Origin: Vagococcus teuberi
GTDB lineage: Bacteria > Bacillota > Bacilli > Lactobacillales > Vagococcaceae
Direction: 5' to 3'
Assembly: GCF_001870205.1 (NCBI RefSeq)
Contig: NZ_CP017267.1
Coordinates: 1,848,501-1,912,500, forward strand
DNA: 64,000 bases
Part shown: positions 48,009 to 59,294 of the stretch, one piece after another
How the letters are laid out: each line of letters starts with the position of its first letter
Position numbering within the stretch: position 1 is the first letter of the stretch
Notes under the pieces: model-generated
Told to the model about the DNA's origin: nothing
The model's database searches: none
The model's input: only the letters and a program-made list of their open reading frames with translations
Program-made: the position numbers and the translations under genes

Positions 48009-48229
48009 TAATCTACTATCTCCCAATCATCTGCTAAGATATCGCACACAGTTGGCGCAAAACTTGAAAAACCTTCATCACTTGTTTTAATTAAAAAATA
48101 ATCAGTCACGGGACAATCGTCATATGTTTTACCTGACACAAGTGTGACATACAACTCAAAACCACCCCAGCCTTTTCTAATTACTTTTTTCCCTGCTTTT
48201 AATTCTGGTAGTATTTTTTCAAATGTCAT
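48008..48229 (-). CDS. DUF2829 domain protein (Tad2-like family)
   Basis: A 73-residue protein that is almost wholly a DUF2829 domain. FEKILPELKAGKKVIRKGWGG and the final DILADDWEI are the family's marks. Some phage members (Tad2) bind the signal molecule of Thoeris defence and block it; most cellular members are uncharacterised. It forms a pair with the SDR gene. GGAG stands seven bases before the ATG. Confidence 0.85.
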   Translation of the reverse strand: MTFEKILPELKAGKKVIRKGWGGFELYVTLVSGKTYDDCPVTDYFLIKTSDEGFSSFAPTVCDILADDWEIVD

Positions 48230-48239
48230 ATTGTTCTCC

Positions 48240-48989
48240 TTATTTATTTACTATTGATAATATACGTTGTAATTCACTGATTGCATCTGTATCTTCTGAA
48301 TAACTAAACTCTTTTACGTTAATTTGACTTTTTGGAATAGTTCCTTCATCACTTGCTTCATTAAAACCAGTTGATAATGATACATCACTTTTTAACTCAT
48401 AAATCATACCATTATCACATAGAATATACTTAACAATTGGTTTAGTGGTATCAGCTACTTCACTAAATCCAGCTGCAAATGAACTTTGTTGACGCTCATT
48501 TGTGGCTCCAAGAGTACCATTTATCGAATAATAAAATGTTACACCACCTACGACATGAAGTGGGAAAAAATCATAGCCAGGATTTTCCAGATCTTGTGCC
48601 ATTGCTAGTCCATCTGGTGTTACAGCAAACCAATCTCCCCGACCTGCTGCTCCGTGATCAAAAAACTCAGATGTAACAGCCATGCCTCCAACCTTCGCTC
48701 TATCACTTGCCCAGTTTAAAAATTGCTGATTTATGTTTTGTAACACGCCAGTTTGATAAAACATCTCTTTTGATAGAGTTGTTTCACCAGAACCATTTTG
48801 GTTTGTCTCTTCAGATGTAGTTGAACTTTGTTCGGATGTTTCTGTCGTTGAACTTTGTTTTGTTGTTGATTGACTAGCTTCTTCACTAGAACTAGTTTGA
48901 CTAATTTCCGTCTCATCATTATTTGAGTTTTGACTACAACCAACCAACACTAAAGATAATAACAATAATACTACCCATTTTTTCATCAT
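48240..48989 (-). CDS. Lipoprotein with Ser/Thr-rich linker, unknown function
   Basis: A 249-residue lipoprotein. The signal WVVLLLLSLVLVGC ends in the lipobox LVGC (Cys at about 18); then a 50-residue low-complexity Ser/Thr/Glu/Gln stretch acts as a cell-wall spacer, followed by an about 180-residue globular domain. I do not recognise that domain securely; it faintly resembles DUF4767. It would sit on the outer face of the membrane. Two adjacent ATGs could start it. Confidence 0.8.
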   Translation of the reverse strand: MMKKWVVLLLLSLVLVGCSQNSNNDETEISQTSSSEEASQSTTKQSSTTETSEQSSTTSEETNQNGSGETTLSKEMFYQTGVLQNINQQFLNWASDRAKVGGMAVTSEFFDHGAAGRGDWFAVTPDGLAMAQDLENPGYDFFPLHVVGGVTFYYSINGTLGATNERQQSSFAAGFSEVADTTKPIVKYILCDNGMIYELKSDVSLSTGFNEASDEGTIPKSQINVKEFSYSEDTDAISELQRILSIVNK

Positions 48990-49052
48990 ACTCGCCTCAT
49001 TTTTTATTTTGATAAACTAAGTTTAACACGAAATGATAACCGACTCGATAAA

Positions 49053-49089
49053 AAAACTAGCATAAGTCTATTCGACTTATGCTAGTTCT
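49053..49089 (-). terminator. Terminator of rpoBC
   Basis: Fourteen-base perfect stem AACTAGCATAAGTC/GACTTATGCTAGTT (49055-49087), with seven Ts after it on the minus strand. Confidence 0.95.
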
Positions 49090-49094
49090 AAAAT

Positions 49095-52000
49095 TTATTC
49101 TTGATTTTTTAACGCTTCTGCAGCAGCCATTTGTGCTTCAATATCACTGATACTATATACATTTTCACTTGCTACGCCCACTTCTTTTGGTTCCATGTTA
49201 CGGTATTTAGCCATACCAGTACCAGCTGGAATGATTTTACCAATGATAACATTTTCTTTCAATCCAAGTAAGTGGTCTTTTTTACCTCTAATTGCAGCAT
49301 CTGTCAAGACACGAGTTGTTTCCTGGAATGATGCAGCAGATAAGAAACTGTTTGTTTCAAGTGAGGCCTTAGTGATACCTAACAAGACTGGACGACCAGT
49401 TGCTGGTGTTCCACCAGAAACAAGTGTGTTGTAGTTACGGTCTTTAAATTCACTAATATCAACTAGTGTACCTGGTAAGATATCTGAATCACCTGGATCC
49501 ATAACTCTTACTTTACGTAACATTTGACGAACCATAACCTCAACGTGTTTATCTCCGATTTCTACCCCTTGCATACGGTAAACTTTTTGTACTTCTTTAA
49601 GCAGGTAATTTTCAACAGCTAATACATCTTTAACAGTTAACAATTGTTTTGGATCAATTGATCCTTCTGTTAATGGAGTACCACGGTCAATAATATCACC
49701 TTCAGCAACTTTCATACGAGAAGTATAAGGCACAGAATATGTTCTTGTATCTGTTGTTCCTTTTACTATCACTTCTTTTGTACGATCTGCTTGATCTTCT
49801 GTAATTTCAATAACTTCACCAGCTACTTCAGAAATAACAGCTTGTCCTTTAGGATTACGTGCTTCAAAAATCTCTTGGATACGAGGTAAACCTTGAGTAA
49901 TATCGTCTCCGGCAACCCCACCCGTATGGAATGTACGCATGGTTAACTGAGTACCAGGCTCACCGATTGATTGGGCAGCAATTGTACCAACTGCTTCTCC
50001 AACTTCAACTTCAGAACCAGTCGCTAAGTTACGGCCATAACAATGTTTACATACACCATGTTTTGTATTACATGTGAAGACTGAACGAATCGTAATTTGT
50101 TCAATACCTGCATCAACTATTTGTTTTGCAATGTCTTCTGTAATGATTTCATTAGCGCCAACAATCACTTCTTTTGTTTCAGGATGAATCACTGATTTAC
50201 GTGTGTAACGACCTAACATACGCTCTTCAAGAGTTTCAATGATTTCATTTCCTTCTTTCATCACTGAAATATCTAAACCACGGTCAGTTCCACAGTCAGT
50301 TTCACGAATGATAACATCTTGGGCCACGTCAACTAAACGACGAGTTAAGTAACCTGAATCGGCTGTCTTAAGGGCTGTATCGGTCATACCTTTACGAGCA
50401 CCGTGAGTCGAGATAAACATTTCTAAGACAGTTAACCCTTCACGGAAGTTAGATACGATAGGTAACTCCATGATACGACCATTAGGAGCGGCCATAAGTC
50501 CACGCATACCAGCTAACTGAGTAAAGTTGGAGATGTTACCACGAGCTCCAGAATCACTCATCATGAAGATTGGGTTACGTGCGTCTAAACTTTCCATCAG
50601 TTTTTCTTGGATAGCATCTTTGGTTGCATTCCAAATACCAATAACTCGTTCATAACGCTCGTCATCTGTTATTAAACCACGACGGAATTGTTTTGTTACT
50701 TTTTCTACTTGGTCATGTGCTTCTTCAATCATTGCTTGTTTTTCATGTAAAACAACGATATCGGCAATCCCTACAGTCATACCTGCATAAGTAGAATGTT
50801 TGTAACCTAAGTCTTTCATTCTATCTAACATTTTAGATGTTTCAGTAATTTTGAAACGTTTGAAGACTTCAGCGATAATATTACCAAGATTTTTCTTCTT
50901 GAATGGTCCAACTTCTGGTTGTTCTTTGATGAATGCAGGAATGTCTGATCCAGCTTCAACAAAGTATTTATCAGGTGTTTGAACTGTCAAGTTATAATCA
51001 GTTGGTTCATTTAAGTAAGGGAATTCTGGTGGCATAATCTCATTAAAGATTGCTTTACCAACAGTTGTTGTTAAAATGCGTTCACGTTGCCACTCTGTAA
51101 ATGGTTTCTCAGGCATTGAGCTTGTTTGTAAACCAATACGAGTATGTAAGTGGACACAACCGTTTCTCCATGCTAGAACAACTTCGTCTAAGTCACGGAA
51201 AATCATTCCTTCACCAATTTGTCCTGGTTCTTCCATTGTTAAGTAGTAGTTACCAAGGACCATATCTTGAGATGGTGTAACAACTGGTTTACCATCTTTT
51301 GGATTAAGGATGTTTTGAGCAGCAAGCATTAACATACGTGCTTCAGCTTGAGCTTCTTCGTTTAATGGAACGTGAACCGCCATTTGGTCCCCATCGAAAT
51401 CGGCATTATACGCCTCACATACTAATGGGTGAAGACGAATCGCGCGTCCTTCAACTAAAACTGGCTCAAACGCTTGGATACCAAGTCTATGTAGAGTCGG
51501 TGCTCGGTTAAGTAATACAGGGTGTTCTTTGATCACATCTTCTAATACATCCCAAACAGCGTCTTCTTGACGTTCGATTTGGCGTTTTGCATTTTTAATG
51601 TTGCTTGCAATTTCACGTTTAACTAATTCATGCATCACAAATGGTTTGAATAATTCAATTGCCATTTCTTTTGGCAACCCACATTGGTACATTTTTAAGA
51701 AAGGTCCAACAACGATAACTGAACGACCTGAGTAGTCAACACGTTTACCTAATAAGTTTTGACGGAAACGACCTTGTTTCCCTTTCAACATATGAGATAA
51801 CGATTTAAGTGGACGGTTACCTGGTCCAGTTACTGGACGGCCACGACGACCATTATCAATTAACGCATCTACCGCTTCTTGAAGCATACGTTTTTCATTT
51901 TGAACAATAATTCCTGGTGCATTTAAGTCTAATAAACGTTTCAAACGGTTATTACGGTTAATGACACGACGGTATAAGTCATTCAAATCACTTGTTGCAA

Positions 52001-52745
52001 AACGTCCACCTTCTAATTGAACCATCGGACGTAAATCTGGCGGAATAATTGGTACAACGTCCATTACCATCCAGTCAGGATCATTTCCTGATGTACGGAA
52101 TGCTTCTAAGATATCTAAACGACGAATAGCACGCGTTCTTTTTTGCCCAGACGCTTTTTTCAATTCTTCTTTTAATTCAGCGACTTCTTTTTCTAAATCA
52201 ACTTGTTCTAATAAACGTTTGATTGCTTCAGCACCCATACCAGCTTTAAATGCTTGGCCATATTGCTGACGTTTTTCACGGTATTCACGTTCAGTTAGAA
52301 GTTGTTTTAATTCCAAGTTAGTGTCACCTGGATCTGTGACTACATAAGAAGCAAAATAAATGATTTCTTCTAATGCTCTAGGACTCATATCTAATACAAG
52401 ACCCATACGACTAGGAATTCCTTTAAAATACCAAATATGTGTTACTGGAGCTGCAAGTTCGATATGACCCATACGTTCACGACGAACTTTAGAACGTGTT
52501 ACCTCAACCCCACAGCGGTCACAAACGATTCCCTTATAACGGATACGTTTATATTTACCACAAGCACATTCCCAGTCCTTAGTAGGACCGAAAATACGCT
52601 CGCAGAAAAGACCATCACGTTCTGGTTTTAAAGTACGGTAGTTTATTGTCTCTGGTTTTTTCACTTCACCATATGACCAGCTTCTAATTTTTTCAGAAGA
52701 AGCTAGTCCAATTTGCATACTTTCAAATTTATTTACATCGATCAA
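49095..52745 (-). CDS. rpoC: RNA polymerase beta' subunit (TTG start)
   Basis: A 1216-residue catalytic subunit. The N-terminal zinc site [19 protein letters not shown], active-site [12 protein letters not shown], trigger-loop region and second zinc site ([11 protein letters not shown]) are intact. The TTG at 52745 is preceded by GGAGGG. It follows rpoB by 45 bp. Confidence 0.98.
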   Translation of the reverse strand: MIDVNKFESMQIGLASSEKIRSWSYGEVKKPETINYRTLKPERDGLFCERIFGPTKDWECACGKYKRIRYKGIVCDRCGVEVTRSKVRRERMGHIELAAPVTHIWYFKGIPSRMGLVLDMSPRALEEIIYFASYVVTDPGDTNLELKQLLTEREYREKRQQYGQAFKAGMGAEAIKRLLEQVDLEKEVAELKEELKKASGQKRTRAIRRLDILEAFRTSGNDPDWMVMDVVPIIPPDLRPMVQLEGGRFATSDLNDLYRRVINRNNRLKRLLDLNAPGIIVQNEKRMLQEAVDALIDNGRRGRPVTGPGNRPLKSLSHMLKGKQGRFRQNLLGKRVDYSGRSVIVVGPFLKMYQCGLPKEMAIELFKPFVMHELVKREIASNIKNAKRQIERQEDAVWDVLEDVIKEHPVLLNRAPTLHRLGIQAFEPVLVEGRAIRLHPLVCEAYNADFDGDQMAVHVPLNEEAQAEARMLMLAAQNILNPKDGKPVVTPSQDMVLGNYYLTMEEPGQIGEGMIFRDLDEVVLAWRNGCVHLHTRIGLQTSSMPEKPFTEWQRERILTTTVGKAIFNEIMPPEFPYLNEPTDYNLTVQTPDKYFVEAGSDIPAFIKEQPEVGPFKKKNLGNIIAEVFKRFKITETSKMLDRMKDLGYKHSTYAGMTVGIADIVVLHEKQAMIEEAHDQVEKVTKQFRRGLITDDERYERVIGIWNATKDAIQEKLMESLDARNPIFMMSDSGARGNISNFTQLAGMRGLMAAPNGRIMELPIVSNFREGLTVLEMFISTHGARKGMTDTALKTADSGYLTRRLVDVAQDVIIRETDCGTDRGLDISVMKEGNEIIETLEERMLGRYTRKSVIHPETKEVIVGANEIITEDIAKQIVDAGIEQITIRSVFTCNTKHGVCKHCYGRNLATGSEVEVGEAVGTIAAQSIGEPGTQLTMRTFHTGGVAGDDITQGLPRIQEIFEARNPKGQAVISEVAGEVIEITEDQADRTKEVIVKGTTDTRTYSVPYTSRMKVAEGDIIDRGTPLTEGSIDPKQLLTVKDVLAVENYLLKEVQKVYRMQGVEIGDKHVEVMVRQMLRKVRVMDPGDSDILPGTLVDISEFKDRNYNTLVSGGTPATGRPVLLGITKASLETNSFLSAASFQETTRVLTDAAIRGKKDHLLGLKENVIIGKIIPAGTGMAKYRNMEPKEVGVASENVYSISDIEAQMAAAEALKNQE

Positions 52746-52790
52746 AAGATGTCCCTCCGTTTCTTTGTCTGTCAGAATAATTCAGCTGGA

Positions 52791-55700
52791 TTATTCTTGG
52801 TTTTCTTGTGCATCTTTCAACGATTTTTCTGCTAATGCTTTTTCTTCTTGCTCTTTAGCATATTTTGCTAAGGCATCAACAGTAATCAAATCATCGTCCT
52901 CATCATCCATATCACGTAATTCAATCTCTTGATCGTCTGCATCTAATACTCGCATGTCTAATCCTAAAGCTTGTAACTCTTTAACAAGTACGCGGAATGA
53001 TTCAGGAACACCTGGTTTTTGAATTGGTTCACCTTTAACGATAGATTCGTAAGTTTTCACACGACCTACAACGTCATCTGATTTATAAGTCAAGATTTCT
53101 TGTAAAGTGTAAGCTGCTCCGTATGCTTCAAGAGCCCAAACTTCCATCTCTCCAAAACGTTGTCCACCAAATTGTGCTTTACCACCAAGTGGTTGTTGTG
53201 TAACTAGTGAGTAAGGTCCAATAGAACGAGCATGTAACTTATCGTCAACCATGTGAGCAAGTTTCAGCATGTACATTACACCTACAGAAATACGGTTATC
53301 AAATGGTTCACCTGTACGTCCATCATAAAGAACAGTCTTAGCGTCGCGAGCAAGTCCTGCTTCTTCAACAGTACTCCATACATCTTCTTCATTTGCCCCA
53401 TCAAATACTGGTGTTGCAACATGGATGTTTAACGAGCGAGCAGCCATACCTAAATGCAACTCTAATACTTGTCCAATGTTCATACGAGAAGGTACCCCTA
53501 ATGGGTTTAACATGATATCAACTGGTGTACCATCTGGTAAGAATGGCATATCTTCTTCTGGCATAATACGAGATACTACCCCTTTATTACCATGACGACC
53601 GGCCATCTTATCTCCTTCATGAATTTTACGTTTTTGAACGATGTACACACGAACTAACATGTTAACACCTGGAGATAACTCATCTCCGCCTTCACGAGTA
53701 AAGATTTTAACATCATGAACAATACCGCCTCCACCATGTGGAACACGTAGAGAGGTGTCACGAACTTCACGAGCTTTTTCTCCGAAGATTGCATGTAATA
53801 GACGTTCTTCTGCTGATAATTCTGTTACCCCTTTAGGAGTGACTTTACCAACAAGTAAATCACCATCTTTTACTTCAGCACCGATACGGATAATACCCAT
53901 TTCGTCTAAGTTTTTAAGTGCATCTTCCCCAACGTTTGGTAACTCACGAGTAATTTCTTCAGGCCCTAATTTTGTGTCACGTGCTTCTGATTCGTATTCT
54001 TCAATATGAATAGATGTGTACACATCATCTTTAACTAATCGGCGACTCATAATAATCGCATCTTCATAGTTGTAACCTTCCCAAGTCATGAATGCTACTA
54101 AAACGTTTTGTCCTAATGCCATTTCCCCTTCTTCCATAGAAGAACCGTCAGCTAGTGTATCGCCTTTTTCAACGATTTCACCTTTTCTAACGATAGGGCG
54201 TTGGTTATAACTTGTACCAGCATTTGAACGGTGGAATTTAATCACATTATATTTATCTAAAGCACCGTCATTACGACGAACACGTACTTCACGTGCATCA
54301 ACGTATTCAACGACACCATCATGTTTACATAAAAGTGCTGCTCCTGAGTCATGGGCAGCTTTGTATTCCATACCAGTTCCAACAAGTGGAGAACGTGGTT
54401 GAATCAGAGGTACTGCCTGACGTTGCATGTTCGCTCCCATAAGTGCACGGTTAGAGTCATCGTTTTCCAAGAAAGGAATACATGCTGTCGCTACCGCAAC
54501 TACTTGTTTAGGTGAAACGTCCATGTAGTCAACTTTATCAACTGATACTTCTAAGTTCTCACTTTGAATACGAGCCATAACTAAGTCTTCTGCAAACGTA
54601 CCATCTTCATTTAATGGAGAGTTCGCTTGCGCTACCATGTAATGGTCTTCCTCGTCAGCTGTTAAGTAATCAATATGTTCTGTAACACGTTTTGTTTCAC
54701 GGTCAACACGACGATATGGTGTTTCGATGAAACCATATTTATTTACTTTCGCATAACTTGATAAACTATTGATTAACCCGATGTTTGGTCCCTCAGGTGT
54801 TTCAATCGGACACATACGACCATAATGTGAGTAATGCACGTCACGTACTTCATATCCAGCACGGTCACGTGTTAAACCACCAGGTCCTAAAGCTGATAGA
54901 CGACGTTTATGCGTTAACTCACCTAATGGATTAGTTTGATCCATGAATTGTGATAACTGAGAAGAACCAAAGAATTCTTTCATAGATGCCACAACTGGAC
55001 GAATGTTAATCAATTGTTGTGGTGTTAGTGTTTCAGTGTCTTGGATAGACATTCTTTCACGAACCACACGTTCCATACGAGATAACCCGATACGGAATTG
55101 ATTTTGTAATAACTCACCAACCGAACGAATACGACGGTTTCCTAAATGGTCAATATCGTCTACTTTTCCAATATCTTCCATTAAGTTTAAGAAGTAACTG
55201 ATCGTAGCCACAATATCAGCAGGACGAATTGTTCTTACATCTGCATCAAGTTGACCGTTACCAATGACGTTTACAACACGTTCAGGGTCTTTTGGTGACA
55301 CAACTTTAATGACTTGAACAGTCATTGGTTCAGTTACAACACCATCTTCACTTGGATAGTATGTTTCGTTGTTTAAACCATTATCTAAATGTTTTTCTAA
55401 TTCATCCATCACTGTATGCGTGATAACTGTTCCTTTTTCTACAAGGATTTCTCCAGTTTCAGGATCAACTAATGTTTCAGCTAACGTTTGGTTTAACAAA
55501 CGTGTTTTAAGGCTTAATTTTTTATTTACTTTGTAACGACCAACTGCTGCTAAGTCGTAACGTTTTGGATCAAAGAAACGAGAGTTCAATAAGTTTCTTG
55601 AACTTTCAGCAGTCTTTGGCTCGCCTGGACGAAGTCTTTCATAAACATCTTTTAACGCTTCTTCCGTACGAGAATCGCTAGAATTTTTATGAATATCTTT

Positions 55701-56366
55701 TTCAATTGTTAATTGTAAACTTTCGCTTTCACCAAAAATTTCTGTAATAGTCGTATCTGAACCAAATCCTAATGCTCTAACTAATACTGTTAAAGGAATT
55801 TTTCTTGTTCTATCAATACGAGCATAAGAAAGGTTTTTCGCGTCTGTTTCAAGCTCTAACCATGCACCACGGTTAGGAATAACAGTTGTTCCAAATCCCT
55901 CATGTCCATTTTTTTCTTTCTTCTCATTGAAATAAACTCCGGGTGATCTTACTAACTGTGATACCACTACACGCTCAGCACCATTGATAATAAATGTTCC
56001 CATCTCTGTCATTAGTGGGAAATCTCCAAAGAACACTTCTTGCGACTTGATTTCTCCTGTCACTTGATTATCCAAACGTAATGTTACGTGGATAGGAGCT
56101 GAGTAGTTAGCATCATGTGCGCGAGCTTCCTCAACTGTATACTTTGGTTCTTTCATTTCGTAATCGACAAATTCTAATGATAATTTATCGCTAAAATCTG
56201 TAATTGGCATAATGTCCTCAAACATTTCGCGTAAACCTTCATCTAAAAACCACTTATAAGAATCAGTTTGAATTTCAATTAAGTTTGGCAATTCTAGTAC
56301 TTCACTAATCCTAGAATAGCTACGTCTTTCTCGGTGTTTTCCGTATTTCACTACGTGTCCAACCAA
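52791..56366 (-). CDS. rpoB: RNA polymerase beta subunit (TTG start)
   Basis: A 1191-residue subunit carrying the rifampicin pocket ([22 protein letters not shown], usual residues) and [17 protein letters not shown]. The chain begins (M)[15 protein letters not shown] as in enterococci, so TTG at 56366 with AGGGGTG upstream is the start; a frame to 56393 is longer but less likely. The 220-nt leader contains an attenuator-like terminator. Confidence 0.97.
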   Translation of the reverse strand: MVGHVVKYGKHRERRSYSRISEVLELPNLIEIQTDSYKWFLDEGLREMFEDIMPITDFSDKLSLEFVDYEMKEPKYTVEEARAHDANYSAPIHVTLRLDNQVTGEIKSQEVFFGDFPLMTEMGTFIINGAERVVVSQLVRSPGVYFNEKKEKNGHEGFGTTVIPNRGAWLELETDAKNLSYARIDRTRKIPLTVLVRALGFGSDTTITEIFGESESLQLTIEKDIHKNSSDSRTEEALKDVYERLRPGEPKTAESSRNLLNSRFFDPKRYDLAAVGRYKVNKKLSLKTRLLNQTLAETLVDPETGEILVEKGTVITHTVMDELEKHLDNGLNNETYYPSEDGVVTEPMTVQVIKVVSPKDPERVVNVIGNGQLDADVRTIRPADIVATISYFLNLMEDIGKVDDIDHLGNRRIRSVGELLQNQFRIGLSRMERVVRERMSIQDTETLTPQQLINIRPVVASMKEFFGSSQLSQFMDQTNPLGELTHKRRLSALGPGGLTRDRAGYEVRDVHYSHYGRMCPIETPEGPNIGLINSLSSYAKVNKYGFIETPYRRVDRETKRVTEHIDYLTADEEDHYMVAQANSPLNEDGTFAEDLVMARIQSENLEVSVDKVDYMDVSPKQVVAVATACIPFLENDDSNRALMGANMQRQAVPLIQPRSPLVGTGMEYKAAHDSGAALLCKHDGVVEYVDAREVRVRRNDGALDKYNVIKFHRSNAGTSYNQRPIVRKGEIVEKGDTLADGSSMEEGEMALGQNVLVAFMTWEGYNYEDAIIMSRRLVKDDVYTSIHIEEYESEARDTKLGPEEITRELPNVGEDALKNLDEMGIIRIGAEVKDGDLLVGKVTPKGVTELSAEERLLHAIFGEKAREVRDTSLRVPHGGGGIVHDVKIFTREGGDELSPGVNMLVRVYIVQKRKIHEGDKMAGRHGNKGVVSRIMPEEDMPFLPDGTPVDIMLNPLGVPSRMNIGQVLELHLGMAARSLNIHVATPVFDGANEEDVWSTVEEAGLARDAKTVLYDGRTGEPFDNRISVGVMYMLKLAHMVDDKLHARSIGPYSLVTQQPLGGKAQFGGQRFGEMEVWALEAYGAAYTLQEILTYKSDDVVGRVKTYESIVKGEPIQKPGVPESFRVLVKELQALGLDMRVLDADDQEIELRDMDDEDDDLITVDALAKYAKEQEEKALAEKSLKDAQENQE

Positions 56367-56456
56367 ATTAGTCACCCCTCTGAGTTTTTTCAAAAATACC
56401 TTATGTTACAAATGTTAAAAAAATATAACAATTTCATTACTTATGTGTTTTAAAGT

Positions 56457-56585
56457 AAAAAAAAACCAAAAATAGACGTTGAACATATCTTGATATGGTC
56501 GTTCTATTTTTGTTTTCCTATAAAATAAAGGCATATGGACAATATTTCATCGCCTTCAACATTCAAAACATAAAGGTTTCTGCAA
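56457..56585 (-). promoter_or_regulatory. rpoB leader with internal terminator (Lacto-rpoB-like)
   Basis: Between the promoter and rpoB the leader RNA contains a hairpin CAAAAATAG..CTATTTTTG (56468-56512) with an inner CATATC/GATATG helix and then nine Ts on the minus strand. It lies about 100 bp before the rpoB start, so it can end transcription early. Upstream in the leader is a region (GAAGGCGATG) that could pair otherwise. A conserved Lacto-rpoB leader motif is known in this position in Lactobacillales; identity is by place only. Confidence 0.6.
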
Positions 56586-56591
56586 CTAACC

Positions 56592-56620
56592 ATTCTAGCG
56601 TAAAAAAACTTATTTGTCAA
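56592..56620 (-). promoter_or_regulatory. Promoter of rpoBC
   Basis: Consensus TTGACA (56615-56620), 17 bp, TAGAAT (56592-56597) on the minus strand. The -35 touches the insertion-sequence target duplication, which begins at 56620. Confidence 0.9.
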
Positions 56621-56648
56621 CATTTTCCAATAAAAAAAAAGCTAGAAT
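56620..56648. repeat. Target-site duplication, left copy
   Basis: Twenty-nine bases identical to 58236-58264 (ACATTTTCC, AAT, nine As, GCTAGAAT). Length matches the 24-29 bp duplications made by IS1202-type elements. It holds half of the upstream terminator and the base next to the rpoBC -35. Confidence 0.92.
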
Positions 56649-58235
56649 ATCACTCGAAAGTGATAATGTCCTAAGTAGGTCGAAAGACAAAATGTCCCAA
56701 AATGATAGAATAACTTTATGAAAAGGATAAACCTAACAATGAATGAAACCAAAAAGTATCAAGTTATTAAAGCTGTTGCTGAAAATAAAAAACAAAAAAA
56801 GAGAGCTAGTGTTGAACTTAATTTATCTATACGACAAATTAACCGTTTAGTGAAATCATACAGGGAAAATGGTAAATCAGCATTTGTCCATAAAAATCGA
56901 GGGAGAAAAAATAAGCACTCTGTGCCTGAAAAAATAAAACAACAAATAATCACTAGTTATCAATCGTTTAGTATTAAACCGAATATTAAGCATTTTACTG
57001 AAATACTAAAAAACGACCATCATATCTGCTATACAGATACTACAATTAGAAGTATCCTATACAAAGCAAAAATACTTTCACCAAAGGCTCAAAAAAAGAC
57101 AAAAAGAAGACTCAAACAATTAATAAAGCAAGAAAGTCAACAAACCAAACAATCAGAGAACCTATTGGTTCCAAGAGCTGAAGACTACCTAGAACTCCCT
57201 GAAAAGACCCATCCTAGTCGACCTAGAAAAAAATACAAAGGAGAATTAATTCAATTAGATGCTAGTTCATATAATTGGTTTGGAAATCAAATAACTCATC
57301 TTCATTTAGCTATTGATGACGCATCAGGTAATATTGTTGGCGCTTATTTCGACCAACAGGAAACGCTCAATGGTTATTACCATGTTCTTCATCAAATTCT
57401 GACAAAACAAGGGATTCCTGTCACTTTTCTAACAGATAAACGAACCGTCTTTGAGTACAACAGAAAATCAACGAAAGCTGTAGAAGAAGATACGTTCACG
57501 CAGTTTGGGTTTGCTTGTCATCAATTAGGTATTGACATAAAAACATCCTCTATTCCTCAAGCGAAAGGTCGTGTAGAACGTTTAAATGGGACAGTGCAAT
57601 CAAGATTGCCTGTTGATCTTGAGATAGCAAACATACATTCTATAGAGGAGGCTAATCAATTTCTATCTGTATGGATTCGAAAGTTTAATCGACAATTTGG
57701 TCACAAAACTGCAGAAAGTGTTTATGAAACTTCTCCTACAACAGCTGAAATTAATTTATTACTAGCTACTGTCTCTCATCGTATAGTCGATAATGGCCAT
57801 CATATTAAGTATCAAAATAAATTTTATCTTCCAACGGAAGGTGGTAGCGACAAATATTTTACAAGGAAAACGAAAGCATTAATTATAAAAGCTTTTAACG
57901 GAGAGATTTATGTTAATATAGCAGAAAAAATTTATCTTACTAGACGATTAAAAACCCACGAGACCTATTCAAAAGAGTTTGATGGGGTTTCTTCAGATAT
58001 AAAAAAAGAAAGACGCAAGTACATTCCACCACAGTCACATCCGTGGAAACTTGAGTCTTTCAAAAGGTATCTTCAAAGTATTGACCGTACTATCGAAGAA
58101 TATGAGGCTGAAAAAACAGCCTGAAACAAAAAGTACCCTATTTTACCAATAATGGTCACATTAGTGCAAATTTTACGCAGTAAAGATTGCGCTAATGTGA
58201 TCCCTCATTTTGGGACATTTTTATTTTCGATTGAC
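56649..58235 (+). mobile_element. IS1202-type (ISNCY) insertion sequence
   Basis: A 1587-bp element with imperfect 23-bp terminal inverted repeats (56649-56671 and 58213-58235, 18 of 23 matching; shared core TCGAAA and AATGTCC). It carries one transposase gene and is flanked by a 29-bp direct duplication. It is intact in structure. Placed directly upstream of the rpoBC promoter, pointing away from rpoB. Confidence 0.9.
56739..58124 (+). CDS. IS1202-type (ISNCY) DDE transposase
   Basis: A 461-residue transposase. N-terminal helix-turn-helix (LNLSIRQINRLVKSY), then the DDE core starting QLDASSYNWFG with LAIDDASGNIVGAYFD, FLTDKRTVFEY and PQAKGRVERLNGT, giving the D-D-E triad. The ATG at 56739 has AAAAGG ten bases upstream; an ATG at 56718 is also possible. 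No frameshift is seen, so it may be active. Confidence 0.92.
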   Translation: MNETKKYQVIKAVAENKKQKKRASVELNLSIRQINRLVKSYRENGKSAFVHKNRGRKNKHSVPEKIKQQIITSYQSFSIKPNIKHFTEILKNDHHICYTDTTIRSILYKAKILSPKAQKKTKRRLKQLIKQESQQTKQSENLLVPRAEDYLELPEKTHPSRPRKKYKGELIQLDASSYNWFGNQITHLHLAIDDASGNIVGAYFDQQETLNGYYHVLHQILTKQGIPVTFLTDKRTVFEYNRKSTKAVEEDTFTQFGFACHQLGIDIKTSSIPQAKGRVERLNGTVQSRLPVDLEIANIHSIEEANQFLSVWIRKFNRQFGHKTAESVYETSPTTAEINLLLATVSHRIVDNGHHIKYQNKFYLPTEGGSDKYFTRKTKALIIKAFNGEIYVNIAEKIYLTRRLKTHETYSKEFDGVSSDIKKERRKYIPPQSHPWKLESFKRYLQSIDRTIEEYEAEKTA

Positions 58236-58264
58236 ACATTTTCCAATAAAAAAAAAGCTAGAAT
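58236..58264. repeat. Target-site duplication, right copy
   Basis: Identical 29 bp to the left copy. It continues into the intact terminator hairpin that the element split. Confidence 0.92.
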
Positions 58265-58276
58265 CTCTTCTAGCTC
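58248..58276 (-). terminator. Terminator of the gene upstream of rpoB
   Basis: Stem GCTAGAA-TCTC-TTCTAGC (58257-58274) with nine Ts on the minus strand. Ends transcripts coming from the direction of the RsmC-like gene before the original rpoB promoter. Confidence 0.85.
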
Positions 58277-58688
58277 ATCCCCCATAAAACAATCCCTCAT
58301 AACAAACTTACCCGTAACTATTTTTCCCCTACAAAAAATAGTTACATGAGTCAATTAATCAAGACTGGCGTTCCCTGCTTACCTAATCCTATTCCCCTAG
58401 ATAAGTCATTAGATAAACAACTAAATGTTCTTTTCTTTTCATTATATCGGAACCTGTTGTTCATATGCCCTTACTCATACTAAAACAGTGTGTTAAACAC
58501 GCGTTCTGACTTATAGACACAAAACGAAGTATAAGTCTCATAACAAACCATCTCTAAACGGAACTGCTATTTCATTATAATGATTTTCACTGATTTTTTT
58601 ATCCCACTTTTTTCCTATCCATACGCAATACGTTCGTTAAATCTTTTTTTGAATAGCTTCCTATGTATTAAATCGTTCGGATTTAACG
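58277..58688. other. Intergenic region, possible gene remains
   Basis: About 410 bp with no open gene. On the minus strand, short stretches in shifting frames look coding, for example KKISENHYNEIAVPFRDGLL ended by TGA near 58540, but no family is recognised. It may be a decayed gene. No tRNA, riboswitch or clear promoter was seen. Confidence 0.4.
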
Positions 58689-59291
58689 TTATATTTTATA
58701 ACTTTTAAAAATGTAATATCCTTTTGAACTTGTAATTACCTCAACTTGTCCAAAGACTTCTTCCATTTTTTTCTTCGCGCTCGGTGCACCTTGTTTTTTC
58801 TGAATAACAATCGTTAAGGTACCATTTGGTTGTAAATGTTCTTTCGCGCCTTCTATAATTCTATGCACAATTTTTTTTCCTGCTCGTATTGGAGGGTTAC
58901 TTACAACAGCTGAAAAATCTTGTTTTGTCACTGAATCATAGACACTTGATTCATACACTTCCGTATTTGTTATTCCATTTAATTCAGCGTTTTCTCTTGC
59001 TAATTCCATCGCACGCTCGTTTACATCAACCATATGCACATGGCGTTTAGTTGAATCTGCTAAAGATAAACCAATAGGACCATAACCACAGCCGACATCT
59101 AATATGTCCCCCTCTGGTAAATCATCATCTGAAAAAGCTTCTATTAAAACGCGTGAACCAAAATCCACTTTATCTCTTGAAAAAACATTGCTGTCGGTAA
59201 TAAACTGATATGTTTTTCCTAATAATGGGTACGTCAACGTTTTCCTGTCATGAGCCGTTTCAGGTTTGTTTGTATAATAATGTGCTGTCAT
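58689..59291 (-). CDS. RsmC-like class I methyltransferase (YbxB-type)
   Basis: A 200-residue SAM-dependent methyltransferase. ILDVGCGYGPIGL is the SAM motif; SNPPIRAG is the catalytic NPP motif of MTS-domain rRNA guanine-N2 methylases such as RsmC. In Bacillus the homologous gene ybxB also lies next to rpoB. Follows an SGNH hydrolase gene by 3 bp. Confidence 0.9.
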   Translation of the reverse strand: MTAHYYTNKPETAHDRKTLTYPLLGKTYQFITDSNVFSRDKVDFGSRVLIEAFSDDDLPEGDILDVGCGYGPIGLSLADSTKRHVHMVDVNERAMELARENAELNGITNTEVYESSVYDSVTKQDFSAVVSNPPIRAGKKIVHRIIEGAKEHLQPNGTLTIVIQKKQGAPSAKKKMEEVFGQVEVITSSKGYYIFKSYKI

Positions 59292-59294
59292 TTT

